Below are positions 1 through 5,558 of a stretch of 5,734 nt of DNA, one piece after another. Position 1 is the stretch's first letter. Every line of letters begins with the position of its first letter. This stretch comes from Candidatus Accumulibacter iunctus (GTDB taxonomy: Bacteria > Pseudomonadota > Gammaproteobacteria > Burkholderiales > Rhodocyclaceae), in contig DDUX01000070.1 of NCBI GenBank assembly GCA_002345025.1, positions 151,411 through 157,144 on the forward strand. Direction: 5' to 3'. The notes under the pieces were generated by a model that saw nothing but the letters and a program-made list of their open reading frames with translations, searched no databases and was not told the DNA's origin. The translations under genes were made by a program, and so were the position numbers.

Positions 1-540
1 CCGCTCCGCACGGGACAGGCTTGTCCCGACGTGACCGACGGTCATCTCCGCCTGGATGGCGATTTCACGATACGAGTACTCTTCGAAGTGGCGCATGCGA
101 AACACCTCCCGAGAACGCTGTGCCAGCCGCCCGACGCACTCGTCGAGCGCCGCTCTGAGCTGCTCGAGAATCGCTCGTCGCTCCGGCCCTGGTGCCGGAT
201 CGGGCGGATCGGCCTGCAGCCCTTCCTCGTCGCAGTCATCGCCCGGCAGCTCGACTTGCTGGCGCCGCTGCACGAAGTTCCGCGCCACGTTGCGCACGGT
301 CTGGGCGAAGTACGCGTGAAACGGGCCTTCGCGCCGCCATAGCCTGGTCCGCCGGAAATCGTCCTCGACGAGCCGCTCGAGCGACGTCTGGAAGCAATCG
401 TCCGCCTCGTGCCGCGAGAAGCCGAACTCGCGCAGCAGGATCGCGTAGGCGAGCCGCGAGTAACGCCGCACGAACTCGCGCGGAGCGTTCGGTTCTCCGG
501 CCAGCAACGCTTCGATCAGCTCGGATTCCTCTTCGTACAC
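1..540 (-). CDS. ECF-type RNA polymerase sigma-70 factor (3' end cut by window edge)
   Basis: Translating the minus strand from a GTG at 538-540 gives 180 codons that stay open to base 1, so the extreme C-terminus is missing. Residues about 20-93 look like sigma region 2, with DDCFQTSLERL near 47-57 and the region 2.4-like FHAYFAQTVRNVARNFVQRR at 74-93. An acidic, Pro-rich linker (about 97-120) leads to a region 4 helix-turn-helix: REVFRMRHFEEYSYREIA at 144-161, then TVGHVGTSLSRAER at 167-180. Sigma 1.1 and region 3 are absent, as expected for the ECF class (usually 170-200 residues), which directs RNA polymerase to a small regulon, often in response to envelope signals. The GTG start is chosen because GGGAGG lies about 10 nt upstream; the frame stays open upstream, so a longer N-terminus is possible. 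The gene lies 94 nt after the M23 peptidase gene on the same strand. No anti-sigma gene is visible, though one could lie beyond the left edge. The class is clear; the target regulon is unknown. Confidence 0.88.
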   Translation of the reverse strand, partial: MYEEESELIEALLAGEPNAPREFVRRYSRLAYAILLREFGFSRHEADDCFQTSLERLVEDDFRRTRLWRREGPFHAYFAQTVRNVARNFVQRRQQVELPGDDCDEEGLQADPPDPAPGPERRAILEQLRAALDECVGRLAQRSREVFRMRHFEEYSYREIAIQAEMTVGHVGTSLSRAER

Positions 541-634
541 GCCAGACCCGCCTCCCTCAGCCCGCGCATACTGTACGCCCTCCGGCGACCGCCGTCGACC
601 GGTGACTGGCTGCGGCTCGAATGAAGACACCGTC

Positions 635-1948
635 TCAATGCCGCTCCCGCTGCAGCCTCTCCCACGCCCGCTGAGCGGCTTCTTCGTCGCTGATTCGCGG
701 CGCACGTCGATACTCGTACTCCTGCAGCCGCTCGGCCCGTTGGCGGTCGCCGCCGCAGGCCACCACCAGTCTGTCTCGTGACGAAAGGCGATGGCTGACC
801 GGTTCCGGGGCTGATCTCGATCGCATCGCGGGTTGCGGCACCACGCTGGGCGGCTGTCGGCGCCAAATCCGCCTGACGCGATCGAGAAGGATCAGCAGGA
901 AGAACACGGCAATCATGATCCCTGCCCACTGCCAGACCGGAATGTCGAGCAGCCGGGATCGAATGCCCGCCAGCACCTGTGGCGAGACATTGGTGCCACG
1001 GTTGCCGGCGGCAGCGACCGCCTCCTGTGCCGGGCGAACTCCTGCCACGACTTCCGCGGTTGCCTGGACCGCCGGTACCCGGGCTTCGGACGAGTAGTCG
1101 GCTGACGCCAGCATGCCAGACCGGGGAGCGAACACCTTGGGCGGATCGCCGACGTAAAAGACGAAAGGCAGCGAAACCATGGTCAGGCCATCACCGGTTC
1201 GGACGACCGTTTGCACGGCGAAATGCAGGTGCGGCCCTGACGAATAGCCCGTCGAGCCAGCCAGACCGATCTGGGTTCCCGTCGCAACCCGCTGACCCGG
1301 GTAGACCTGGACACCGCCAGGGGCCAGGTGCGCGTACACGGCAATGGTCCCATCGACGTGCTGTATCCGCACCATGTTGGCCTTGGCCATCATGTCCGGG
1401 GTCTGGGCAGCATGGACCTGGCTCGCCTCGGTGTCGATGACGAGGCCCCCTCTTGCCGCGAGCACCGGAGTGCCCTCGGGCATGGTGATATCGACCGCGT
1501 GCTCGCTCTCCGGCGTGATGTGGGTGCTCACCGGGCCTCCTGGAGCCTGCCCGATGCGAAACGCCATGCCGTCACGGTACGGCAAGCGATACATGGCGTC
1601 GGAGCTCTGCCGGGCGTTGAAATCCCCCAGCATCCATGAACTCCGAGTACCAAAGGAATAGCCGGTACCCGTCATCGCTGGCCGCAGGTGTGCCAGGTGG
1701 AGTATCCCGCCACGGGGAGGAACGACGGCAAAGACCGGGAACGGACGGTCGGCCTTGATGTTCCGCGATTCAGCGAGCGAGACCATCACGGAAATCGGCG
1801 CCGGCCCGTTGTTGCGCGCCACGATGCGGTGGCCGTCGTCGCCTTGCTTCTCCGATTCGATCGAGAACGGGTAGCTCCGGCTCTGATCGGCCAGCGAGTT
1901 CATGCTGCAAGCAAGGGCCACAAGGGTGAACAGGATCAGTGTCGACAC
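635..1948 (-). CDS. Exported M23 (LytM-like) peptidase with C-terminal membrane anchor and cytoplasmic tail
   Basis: This 437-residue protein is probably a periplasmic peptidoglycan endopeptidase or LytM-type regulator. Residues 1-20 form a hydrophobic export signal, with likely cleavage after SLA at 20; it has no basic residue before the hydrophobic core. Residues 21-140 are an uncharacterised periplasmic region. The M23 domain covers about 145-265: HAVDITMPEGTPVLAARGG from 150, YAHL with His207, and GSTGYSSGPHLHF at 231-243 with His240 and His242. Asp153 matches the zinc Asp, but His150 is three residues before it instead of the usual four. A low-complexity linker (270-330) leads to a single membrane helix at about 338-355, followed by the basic DRVRRIWRR, which puts the C-terminus in the cytoplasm. 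The last 50 or so residues form a charged cassette, with GGDRQRAERL near 399-408. The start is a GTG with AAGGA 14 nt upstream; an ATG one nucleotide out of frame has better spacing but yields only five codons. The ECF sigma gene follows. Substrate and activity are not shown. Confidence 0.86.
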   Translation of the reverse strand: MSTLILFTLVALACSMNSLADQSRSYPFSIESEKQGDDGHRIVARNNGPAPISVMVSLAESRNIKADRPFPVFAVVPPRGGILHLAHLRPAMTGTGYSFGTRSSWMLGDFNARQSSDAMYRLPYRDGMAFRIGQAPGGPVSTHITPESEHAVDITMPEGTPVLAARGGLVIDTEASQVHAAQTPDMMAKANMVRIQHVDGTIAVYAHLAPGGVQVYPGQRVATGTQIGLAGSTGYSSGPHLHFAVQTVVRTGDGLTMVSLPFVFYVGDPPKVFAPRSGMLASADYSSEARVPAVQATAEVVAGVRPAQEAVAAAGNRGTNVSPQVLAGIRSRLLDIPVWQWAGIMIAVFFLLILLDRVRRIWRRQPPSVVPQPAMRSRSAPEPVSHRLSSRDRLVVACGGDRQRAERLQEYEYRRAPRISDEEAAQRAWERLQRERH

Positions 1949-1953
1949 GGCAT
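1936..1953 (-). other. Five-codon mini-ORF overlapping the M23 gene start
   Basis: An ATG at 1951-1953 begins the frame M-P-C-R-H-stop, ending at 1936. It overlaps the GTG proposed for the M23 gene (1946-1948) in another frame. The only visible Shine-Dalgarno-like sequence, AAGGA (complement of 1963-1967), is 9 nt from this ATG but 14 nt from the GTG. It could be a coupled leader peptide, chance, or a sign that a base is missing here and the true start is the ATG. Confidence 0.25.
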
Positions 1954-2043
1954 CGGCTGGTGTCCTTGAGGGCCAACATGTTAGCGCACTTGCCAGGACG
2001 GGTCTCCCCGGCTCCCCTGCTCCAGGCTTCTGTCAGTCGTCCA

Positions 2044-2076
2044 GCATCAGCGGGGGCTGGCAACGGCTGCTGATGC
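2044..2076. repeat. Perfect 8-bp inverted repeat in the 247-nt spacer
   Basis: GCATCAGC at 2044-2051 is matched by its exact reverse complement GCTGATGC at 2069-2076, with a 17-nt loop. It lies between the Gly/Tyr/Pro-rich gene (stop at 2196) and the M23 gene (start at 1948). No T-run follows on either strand, so it is not a standard intrinsic terminator. It could be an operator or an RNA hairpin. Apart from this repeat and the next one, I see no gene or convincing promoter in 1949-2195. Confidence 0.4.
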
Positions 2077-2117
2077 AATGGTCATGGGTATTCCCAACAA
2101 GACCGGTGATCCATTGC
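2075..2117. repeat. Second inverted repeat adjoining the first
   Basis: GCAATGG at 2075-2081 pairs with CCATTGC at 2111-2117. With one bulged base, TCA at 2082-2084 can also pair with TGA at 2107-2109. A small TGGG/CCCA hairpin fits inside the loop. It shares two bases with the preceding repeat, so both arms sit back to back. A 7-bp match in a spacer this size can arise by chance, so confidence is low. Confidence 0.25.
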
Positions 2118-2195
2118 GTGGCCGTGTCTCGTGCTCGAAGTCATCCGCGCAGTACGGGCGCAGCGGTCTGCCGGTATCCGGGCTGCCGGCACCAC

Positions 2196-2699
2196 CTAGT
2201 CGTCGCGCGGCACGACCTTCTCCCACGGCCCCGGGCACTGCATCACCGCCGGGTAGTAGCCGCCGTTGGCACGGCAGTAGTACCAGTATCCGGGCTCCAG
2301 TGCCTGGCCGGCGTCCTGCTCCTGGGGAGCCGCGTCGGCACCCCTTTCGACATAGACGACTGGCGGCGGCACCGTCACCACAGGCGGATACAGGACTGGC
2401 GGCGGATAGTAGACTGGCGGGCCCCAGGGCCAGCCCCAGCCCGGTGTAGCACCGAAGTAGAAACCGACGTTCGGCCCATAGGGCCGCCAGCCCGGACCGT
2501 AGTAGCCTCTGGGCGGACCATAATAGCCGCCGCGCGGACCATAGTAGCCGCCACGGGGAGGATACTGGGCCCCCCGGCCGCCGGCGAGGACGACACCGCC
2601 AGAGACCGCAGCGGCACCGTAGCCGCGCCCGTCCGCCAGAGTGATGGCGGGTGGCCAGGCCAGCACCATGAGCAACGCGCCGATCGTCTTCTTCATCAT
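2196..2699 (-). CDS. Secreted Gly/Tyr/Pro-rich hypothetical protein
   Basis: I do not recognise a named family. The 167-residue product starts with a classic signal peptide: MMKK, a hydrophobic core to about residue 19, and likely cleavage after TLA at 22. The mature protein is low in complexity. Residues about 48-71 repeat a GGYYGPR-like heptad, 72-92 are Trp/Gly-rich, and 96-117 are a Pro/Tyr/Val stretch with PPPV motifs. A Gln/Ala/Asp-rich linker (118-135) leads to a compact C-terminus at about 136-164, with paired Tyr/Trp residues and cysteines at 142 and 155 in the pattern YWYYC-x5-GYYP-x4-CPGPW. Similar YYC...YYP...CP..W endings occur, from memory, in small exported proteobacterial proteins of unknown function. 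The Cys pair could form a disulfide in the periplasm or envelope. The ATG at 2697-2699 is chosen because GGAGAG lies just upstream and the signal peptide begins there, although the frame stays open far upstream inside trmO. The gene stands apart, with 187 nt before it and 247 nt after. Confidence 0.75.
   Translation of the reverse strand: MMKKTIGALLMVLAWPPAITLADGRGYGAAAVSGGVVLAGGRGAQYPPRGGYYGPRGGYYGPPRGYYGPGWRPYGPNVGFYFGATPGWGWPWGPPVYYPPPVLYPPVVTVPPPVVYVERGADAAPQEQDAGQALEPGYWYYCRANGGYYPAVMQCPGPWEKVVPRDD
2487..2549 (-). repeat. Three tandem 21-bp coding repeats
   Basis: Three consecutive 21-bp units (2529-2549, 2508-2528, 2487-2507) each begin with GGC TAY TAY GGT CCG on the minus strand. They encode GYYGPRG, GYYGPPR and GYYGPGW. 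The units differ mainly at synonymous third positions and in the last two codons, which suggests an old duplication held by selection on the peptide. A partial unit may precede them near 2550. Confidence 0.7.
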
Positions 2700-2886
2700 C
2701 AACTCTCCGCTGCCGCATTTCGCCGGCACCATGGCTGCAGGCTTCGCGCGCTGACCGGGAACCAGCCCCGGGATGCGGGGGGTCGACAGCCACACAACAA
2801 CTCGCAGGATCCGGCGTGATCCCGAGTCAACGCAGCAACGGCGCTTTCCGCCGACAGCCGGATCAGCGAGCGCCCGTTCGCCGTTC

Positions 2887-3618
2887 TCACGTGTCGCGCC
2901 GCTCGGCGCTGCAGCCGTCGGCCGCGAGCAGCGGAACGATCTCCTCGACAATCGCCCGCAAACCGGTGCACCGCCACCTGATCTCGAGATCGAAGAGACG
3001 AAAGCCATAAAGCCGTTGCGCGTCATCAGCATACGCCGGCCGCGGATCCTGCGCCAGCACCTCGACCAGGAGTTGCTCCAGGTCTGCCCAGCGCGACGAC
3101 TGCTGCTGCAACTGGAGCACGGCAGAGCGACTGAAGTCGACCGCCAGTCTGTGCGGCGACCCGGCGACGAAGCCGCTGCGCGCCTGCGGCACGCTGTCGA
3201 CAAAAGGGAGGTAAGGCTTGATGTCGACGACCGGCGTACCATCGAGGAGATCGACCCCGGCGAAGTCGAGGACAACGCCGGCGCGCGTGTCGATGGCCCT
3301 CAGTTCGACGAGCGACAGTCCGAGCGGGTTGGGACGAAAGGGGCTGCGGCTGGCGAACACGCCAACCCGCTGGTTGCCTCCGAGACGCGGCGGGCGGACG
3401 GTCGGATTCCACTCGCCGGCGCTGCGATGAAAGACGAAGCTCAGCCAGACGTGTGAAAAACCCTCGAGGCCGCGCACCGCCTCGGCGCGGTCGTAAGGTC
3501 GCAGCAGGCGCAGCCGCCCGACGGCATGTGGCGCCAGTCGCGGCTGGCGCGGAATGCCGAAGCGGTCCTGAAACGGCGTCTCGAGATAACCGATCGGTGA
3601 CAGCATGAACCCGGACAC
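2887..3618 (-). CDS. trmO: tRNA (adenine(37)-N6)-methyltransferase TrmO (TsaA/YaeB family)
   Basis: TrmO uses S-adenosylmethionine to methylate N6 of t6A37 in threonine tRNA, making m6t6A next to the anticodon in the cytoplasm and slightly improving decoding. The 243 residues match the length and layout of E. coli TrmO (about 235). They include FGIPRQPRL at 20-28, AVRGLEGFSHVWL at 47-59, RPPRLGGN at 75-82, FRPNPLGLSLVEL at 94-106, DGTPVVDIKPYLPF at 126-139 and the C-terminal LAQDPRPAY at 188-196. These cover the SAM-binding beta-barrel and the small C-terminal domain. The GTG at 3616-3618 is preferred over the ATG at 3604-3606 because the resulting MSGF...IG N-terminus lines up with E. coli MSSF...IG; no strong ribosome-binding site is visible for either. 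The gene lies 60 nt after cbiX with no clear terminator between them, so the two may be cotranscribed. No key motif is missing. Confidence 0.95.
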   Translation of the reverse strand: MSGFMLSPIGYLETPFQDRFGIPRQPRLAPHAVGRLRLLRPYDRAEAVRGLEGFSHVWLSFVFHRSAGEWNPTVRPPRLGGNQRVGVFASRSPFRPNPLGLSLVELRAIDTRAGVVLDFAGVDLLDGTPVVDIKPYLPFVDSVPQARSGFVAGSPHRLAVDFSRSAVLQLQQQSSRWADLEQLLVEVLAQDPRPAYADDAQRLYGFRLFDLEIRWRCTGLRAIVEEIVPLLAADGCSAERRDT

Positions 3619-3678
3619 CGTCAGGGCGCCCCACCGTGAGCGCAGTCGCTGCGACGGCGCCTGCAGCCGGCGAGACGG

Positions 3679-4053
3679 CTAGGCGTCGAGCAGCGACAGC
3701 GCATGCTTCGCCATCGCCTGGACGACCGTCTCCGCCTCGCCAACGGCATCGGCGAGGTCGAAGATCGTTCCCGGGTGCTGCTGCCGCAGTTCGGCGAGCA
3801 GCAGCGGCAGATCGCGTTTCAGATGTCCGCCGCGAGCGATGAACATCGGCACGACCAGCACGCGCTGCACGCCGTCGGCAACCAGCGCCTCGGCGCAGTT
3901 GCGCAGGTCCGGCGGGATGAACTCGAGGAAAGCGAGTTCGACACGCAGGGTCGGCGCCTGCTGGCGAAGCAGCGCGCAAACGCGCTGCATCGGTCGCGCC
4001 CACTCGGGGTCTCGAGCACCATGGGCAAACAGGATGAGGGCGGTGGCGGTCAT
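3679..4053 (-). CDS. cbiX: Short CbiX-type sirohydrochlorin chelatase (CbiX/SirB family)
   Basis: The protein probably inserts cobalt or iron into sirohydrochlorin, for cobalamin or siroheme synthesis. It has 124 residues, the size of the single-domain CbiX-S form, which acts as a homodimer; classical CbiX and CbiK are about twice as long. The N-terminus ILFAHGARDPEW (7-18) carries the first conserved His (His11). VELAFLEF (38-45) holds a conserved Glu, and VPMFIARGGHLKRDLP (68-83) carries the second metal/tetrapyrrole-binding His (His77). There is no signal peptide, so it should be cytoplasmic. It starts at an ATG 38 nt after the phosphatase stop, with only a weak ribosome-binding site, so cotranscription with ubiG and the phosphatase is likely. 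The metal cannot be told from sequence. The family call is firm; the choice between cobaltochelatase and ferrochelatase is open. Confidence 0.9.
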   Translation of the reverse strand: MTATALILFAHGARDPEWARPMQRVCALLRQQAPTLRVELAFLEFIPPDLRNCAEALVADGVQRVLVVPMFIARGGHLKRDLPLLLAELRQQHPGTIFDLADAVGEAETVVQAMAKHALSLLDA

Positions 4054-4091
4054 GACGAAAGTCTAGCGCATCCGGCTACGGCTGGTAGCGA

Positions 4092-4748
4092 TCAGTCGAA
4101 TCCAGCAACGACAGAAATCTCCCGCGCGCACGCCACCAGGTGGTCGGCGCCCCAGGCCTCGATCGGTTCGCCATCGCCAAGATAACCGTAGCGCACGGCC
4201 ACGGTCGCCATTCCTGCCGCACGGCCAGCCTGGATGTCGCGTACATCGTCGCCGACGTAGAGGCAGCGGGCCGCATCCGCGGCGAGCAGGCTACAGGCCA
4301 GTTGCATCGGCTGCGGCGCCGGCTTGGCGCGCCGCGCAGAGTCGCCGCTGACGACGCAGGCAGCGCGCTTGGCATAACCAAGCCGGTCCAGCAAGGGTAG
4401 CGTGAAGCGCTGCGCCTTGTTGGTGATGATGCCCCAAGCCGTGCCCCGCTGCTCGCAGGCGTCGAGGACTTCGTCGATGCCGGCAAAGATCGTCGTATGC
4501 ACACAGATGTTCACGCTGTAGTAGTACAGAAAGCGCTCATGAAACTCGCCGTACAGCGGATCGCCCGGTCGCATGTCGAGCCCGGCGGCGAGCATGCCGC
4601 GAACGCCATGCGAGGTATGCGGGCGCAAGCGGGCGGGCGAAACCGGTGCCAGATCGAGATCCACACGCAGACGGTTGAGTGCTGCCGCCAGATCGGGGGC
4701 GGTATCGGCGAAAGTACCGTCGAGGTCGAAGAGGACGGCGTCAAACAC
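4092..4748 (-). CDS. gph: HAD-IA phosphatase, Gph/MupP type (phosphoglycolate or MurNAc-6-phosphate phosphatase)
   Basis: This 218-residue cytoplasmic HAD phosphatase has all four HAD motifs: DLDGTFADT at 8-16 with nucleophile Asp8 and acid/base Asp10, ITNK with Thr109, Lys142 in AKPAPQP, and YVGDDVRD at 164-171 with Asp167 and Asp168. The helical cap lies between motifs I and II (about 17-95). The gene is usually annotated as phosphoglycolate phosphatase, which removes 2-phosphoglycolate. However, the neighbour ubiG, the WG-hydrophobic-TNK motif, GDDxRDI and AVRYGY resemble, from memory, Pseudomonas MupP, which dephosphorylates MurNAc-6-phosphate during peptidoglycan recycling. E. coli Gph has a larger cap, GDSRNDI and LTYGY at these places. 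The GTG start lies inside ubiG in the shared sequence GTGTTTGA, an 8-nt overlap that implies translational coupling. The family is certain; the substrate is not. Confidence 0.93.
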   Translation of the reverse strand: MFDAVLFDLDGTFADTAPDLAAALNRLRVDLDLAPVSPARLRPHTSHGVRGMLAAGLDMRPGDPLYGEFHERFLYYYSVNICVHTTIFAGIDEVLDACEQRGTAWGIITNKAQRFTLPLLDRLGYAKRAACVVSGDSARRAKPAPQPMQLACSLLAADAARCLYVGDDVRDIQAGRAAGMATVAVRYGYLGDGEPIEAWGADHLVACAREISVVAGFD

Positions 4749-5442
4749 CTTTCACCAGATGCACCAGATAGTTGACGTCACTGTCGTTGCCCAGCGTGTA
4801 GCGTCCGCTGAATGGGTTGTAGCTCATGCCGCGCAACTCGCGCGACTCCAGCCCGAATTGCCGCCCCCAGCGCAGGAGTTCGGACGGGCGGATGAAGCGG
4901 GAATAGTCGTGCGTGCCACGTGGCAGCAGCCGCAACACGTATTCGGCACCGATGACCGCCAGCAGGTAGGCCTTCGGGTTGCGGTTGATGGTCGAGAAGA
5001 AGACGCTGCCGCCCGGCCTGACCAGAGCGGCACAGGCGGCAACGGTGCTCGCCGGATCGGGAACGTGCTCGAGCATCTCGAGGCAGGTGACGACGTCGTA
5101 GCACCCGGCTTCGCTGGCCGCCAGTTCTTCCGCCGCCACCTCCCGGTAGTCCACGCTGCGGCCGCTTTCGAGCAGATGCAGGCGGGCGACTGCCAGTGCC
5201 TTGGTCGAAAGGTCGATTCCCGTCACCACGGCGCCGCGCTCACACATGCCCTCGGAAAGCAGGCCACCGCCGCAGCCGACATCGAGAACCTTCCTGCCAG
5301 CGAGCGTGCAGCGGCTGTCGATCCAGGCGAGGCGCAGGGGGTTGATCTCGTGCAGTGGCTTGAAGTCACTCGCCGGATCCCACCAGCGGTGCGCCAGCTG
5401 GCTGAATTTGTCGAGTTCACTCGGGTCGGCGTTGATCGTCAT
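4741..5442 (-). CDS. ubiG: Ubiquinone biosynthesis O-methyltransferase UbiG
   Basis: UbiG carries out both O-methylations of ubiquinone synthesis (on the catechol intermediate and on demethylubiquinol) using S-adenosylmethionine, at the inner face of the cytoplasmic membrane. The 233 residues fit the family length (about 230-245). The N-terminal family signature is ELDKFSQLAHRWWDP at 9-23, followed by FKPLHEINPLRL at 27-38. The class I SAM-binding glycine loop is LDVGCGGG at 53-60, the acidic residue after strand 2 is in GIDLS at 75-79, and the post-motif is CLEMLEHVPDP at 120-130. The C-terminal half, with STINRN and THDYSRFI, also matches UbiG. The ATG at 5440-5442 has AAAGG about 7 nt upstream and gives the expected N-terminus. 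The gene lies downstream of the ompA terminator, so it probably has its own promoter, although I find no good -35/-10 pair. It overlaps the phosphatase gene by 8 nt. Confidence 0.96.
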   Translation of the reverse strand: MTINADPSELDKFSQLAHRWWDPASDFKPLHEINPLRLAWIDSRCTLAGRKVLDVGCGGGLLSEGMCERGAVVTGIDLSTKALAVARLHLLESGRSVDYREVAAEELAASEAGCYDVVTCLEMLEHVPDPASTVAACAALVRPGGSVFFSTINRNPKAYLLAVIGAEYVLRLLPRGTHDYSRFIRPSELLRWGRQFGLESRELRGMSYNPFSGRYTLGNDSDVNYLVHLVKGV

Positions 5443-5460
5443 CGTTGCGCCTTTACTGGA

Positions 5461-5487
5461 CCGGCAACGGGCAGTGCCTGCTACCGG
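5461..5487 (-). promoter_or_regulatory. Imperfect hairpin in the ubiG leader
   Basis: As minus-strand RNA, this 27-nt stretch folds into a stem with 11 of 12 positions paired (two G-U, one A-C mismatch) and a 3-nt loop. The plus-strand copy pairs less well, because the G-U pairs become A-C mismatches. It ends 18 nt before the ubiG start codon, and no T-run follows. It could affect ubiG translation or mRNA stability, or could be chance. No known riboswitch is recognised. Confidence 0.35.
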
Positions 5488-5510
5488 GCAAGTTGCTCAT
5501 TTTGCCAAGC

Positions 5511-5542
5511 GAAAAGAAAAAGCCCTGCCGGAGCAGGGCTTT
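5511..5542 (-). terminator. Rho-independent terminator of the ompA gene
   Basis: On the minus strand AAAGCCCTGC (complement of 5533-5542) and GCAGGGCTTT (complement of 5519-5528) form a perfect 10-bp stem with the stable loop TCCG. A T-rich tract TTTTCTTTT follows directly. It starts 16 nt after the ompA stop codon, the usual position for an intrinsic terminator. It separates ompA from ubiG. Confidence 0.93.
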
Positions 5543-5558
5543 CCGTACTGCACACCGA

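Noticed and set aside
541..634. A sigma-70 promoter before the ECF sigma gene
   Set aside because: A TACAGT-like -10 can be picked out, but no acceptable -35 lies at the right distance.
1907..1948. Possible lipoprotein signal in the M23 N-terminus (VALAC)
   Set aside because: The position three before the Cys is Ala, not Leu/Val/Ile, and position minus two is Leu. Cleavage after SLA at residue 20 fits better.
2162..2193. Short hairpin (TGCCGG/CCGGCA) just after the Gly/Tyr/Pro-rich gene as a terminator
   Set aside because: The stem is only 6 bp, the arms are near-palindromic direct repeats, and no T-run follows.
1902..2819. A 305-codon plus-strand open frame
   Set aside because: It is antisense to the Gly/Tyr/Pro-rich gene and crosses two spacers. 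It shows no domain, signal peptide or convincing ribosome-binding site.
2196..3275. A 359-codon extension of the Gly/Tyr/Pro-rich gene into trmO
   Set aside because: The extra N-terminal part is an out-of-frame reading of trmO. The signal peptide and ribosome-binding site place the start at 2699.
3026..4003. A 325-codon minus-strand frame across cbiX and trmO
   Set aside because: It is a shadow frame of two well-supported genes, with an Arg/Ala-rich composition and no domain.
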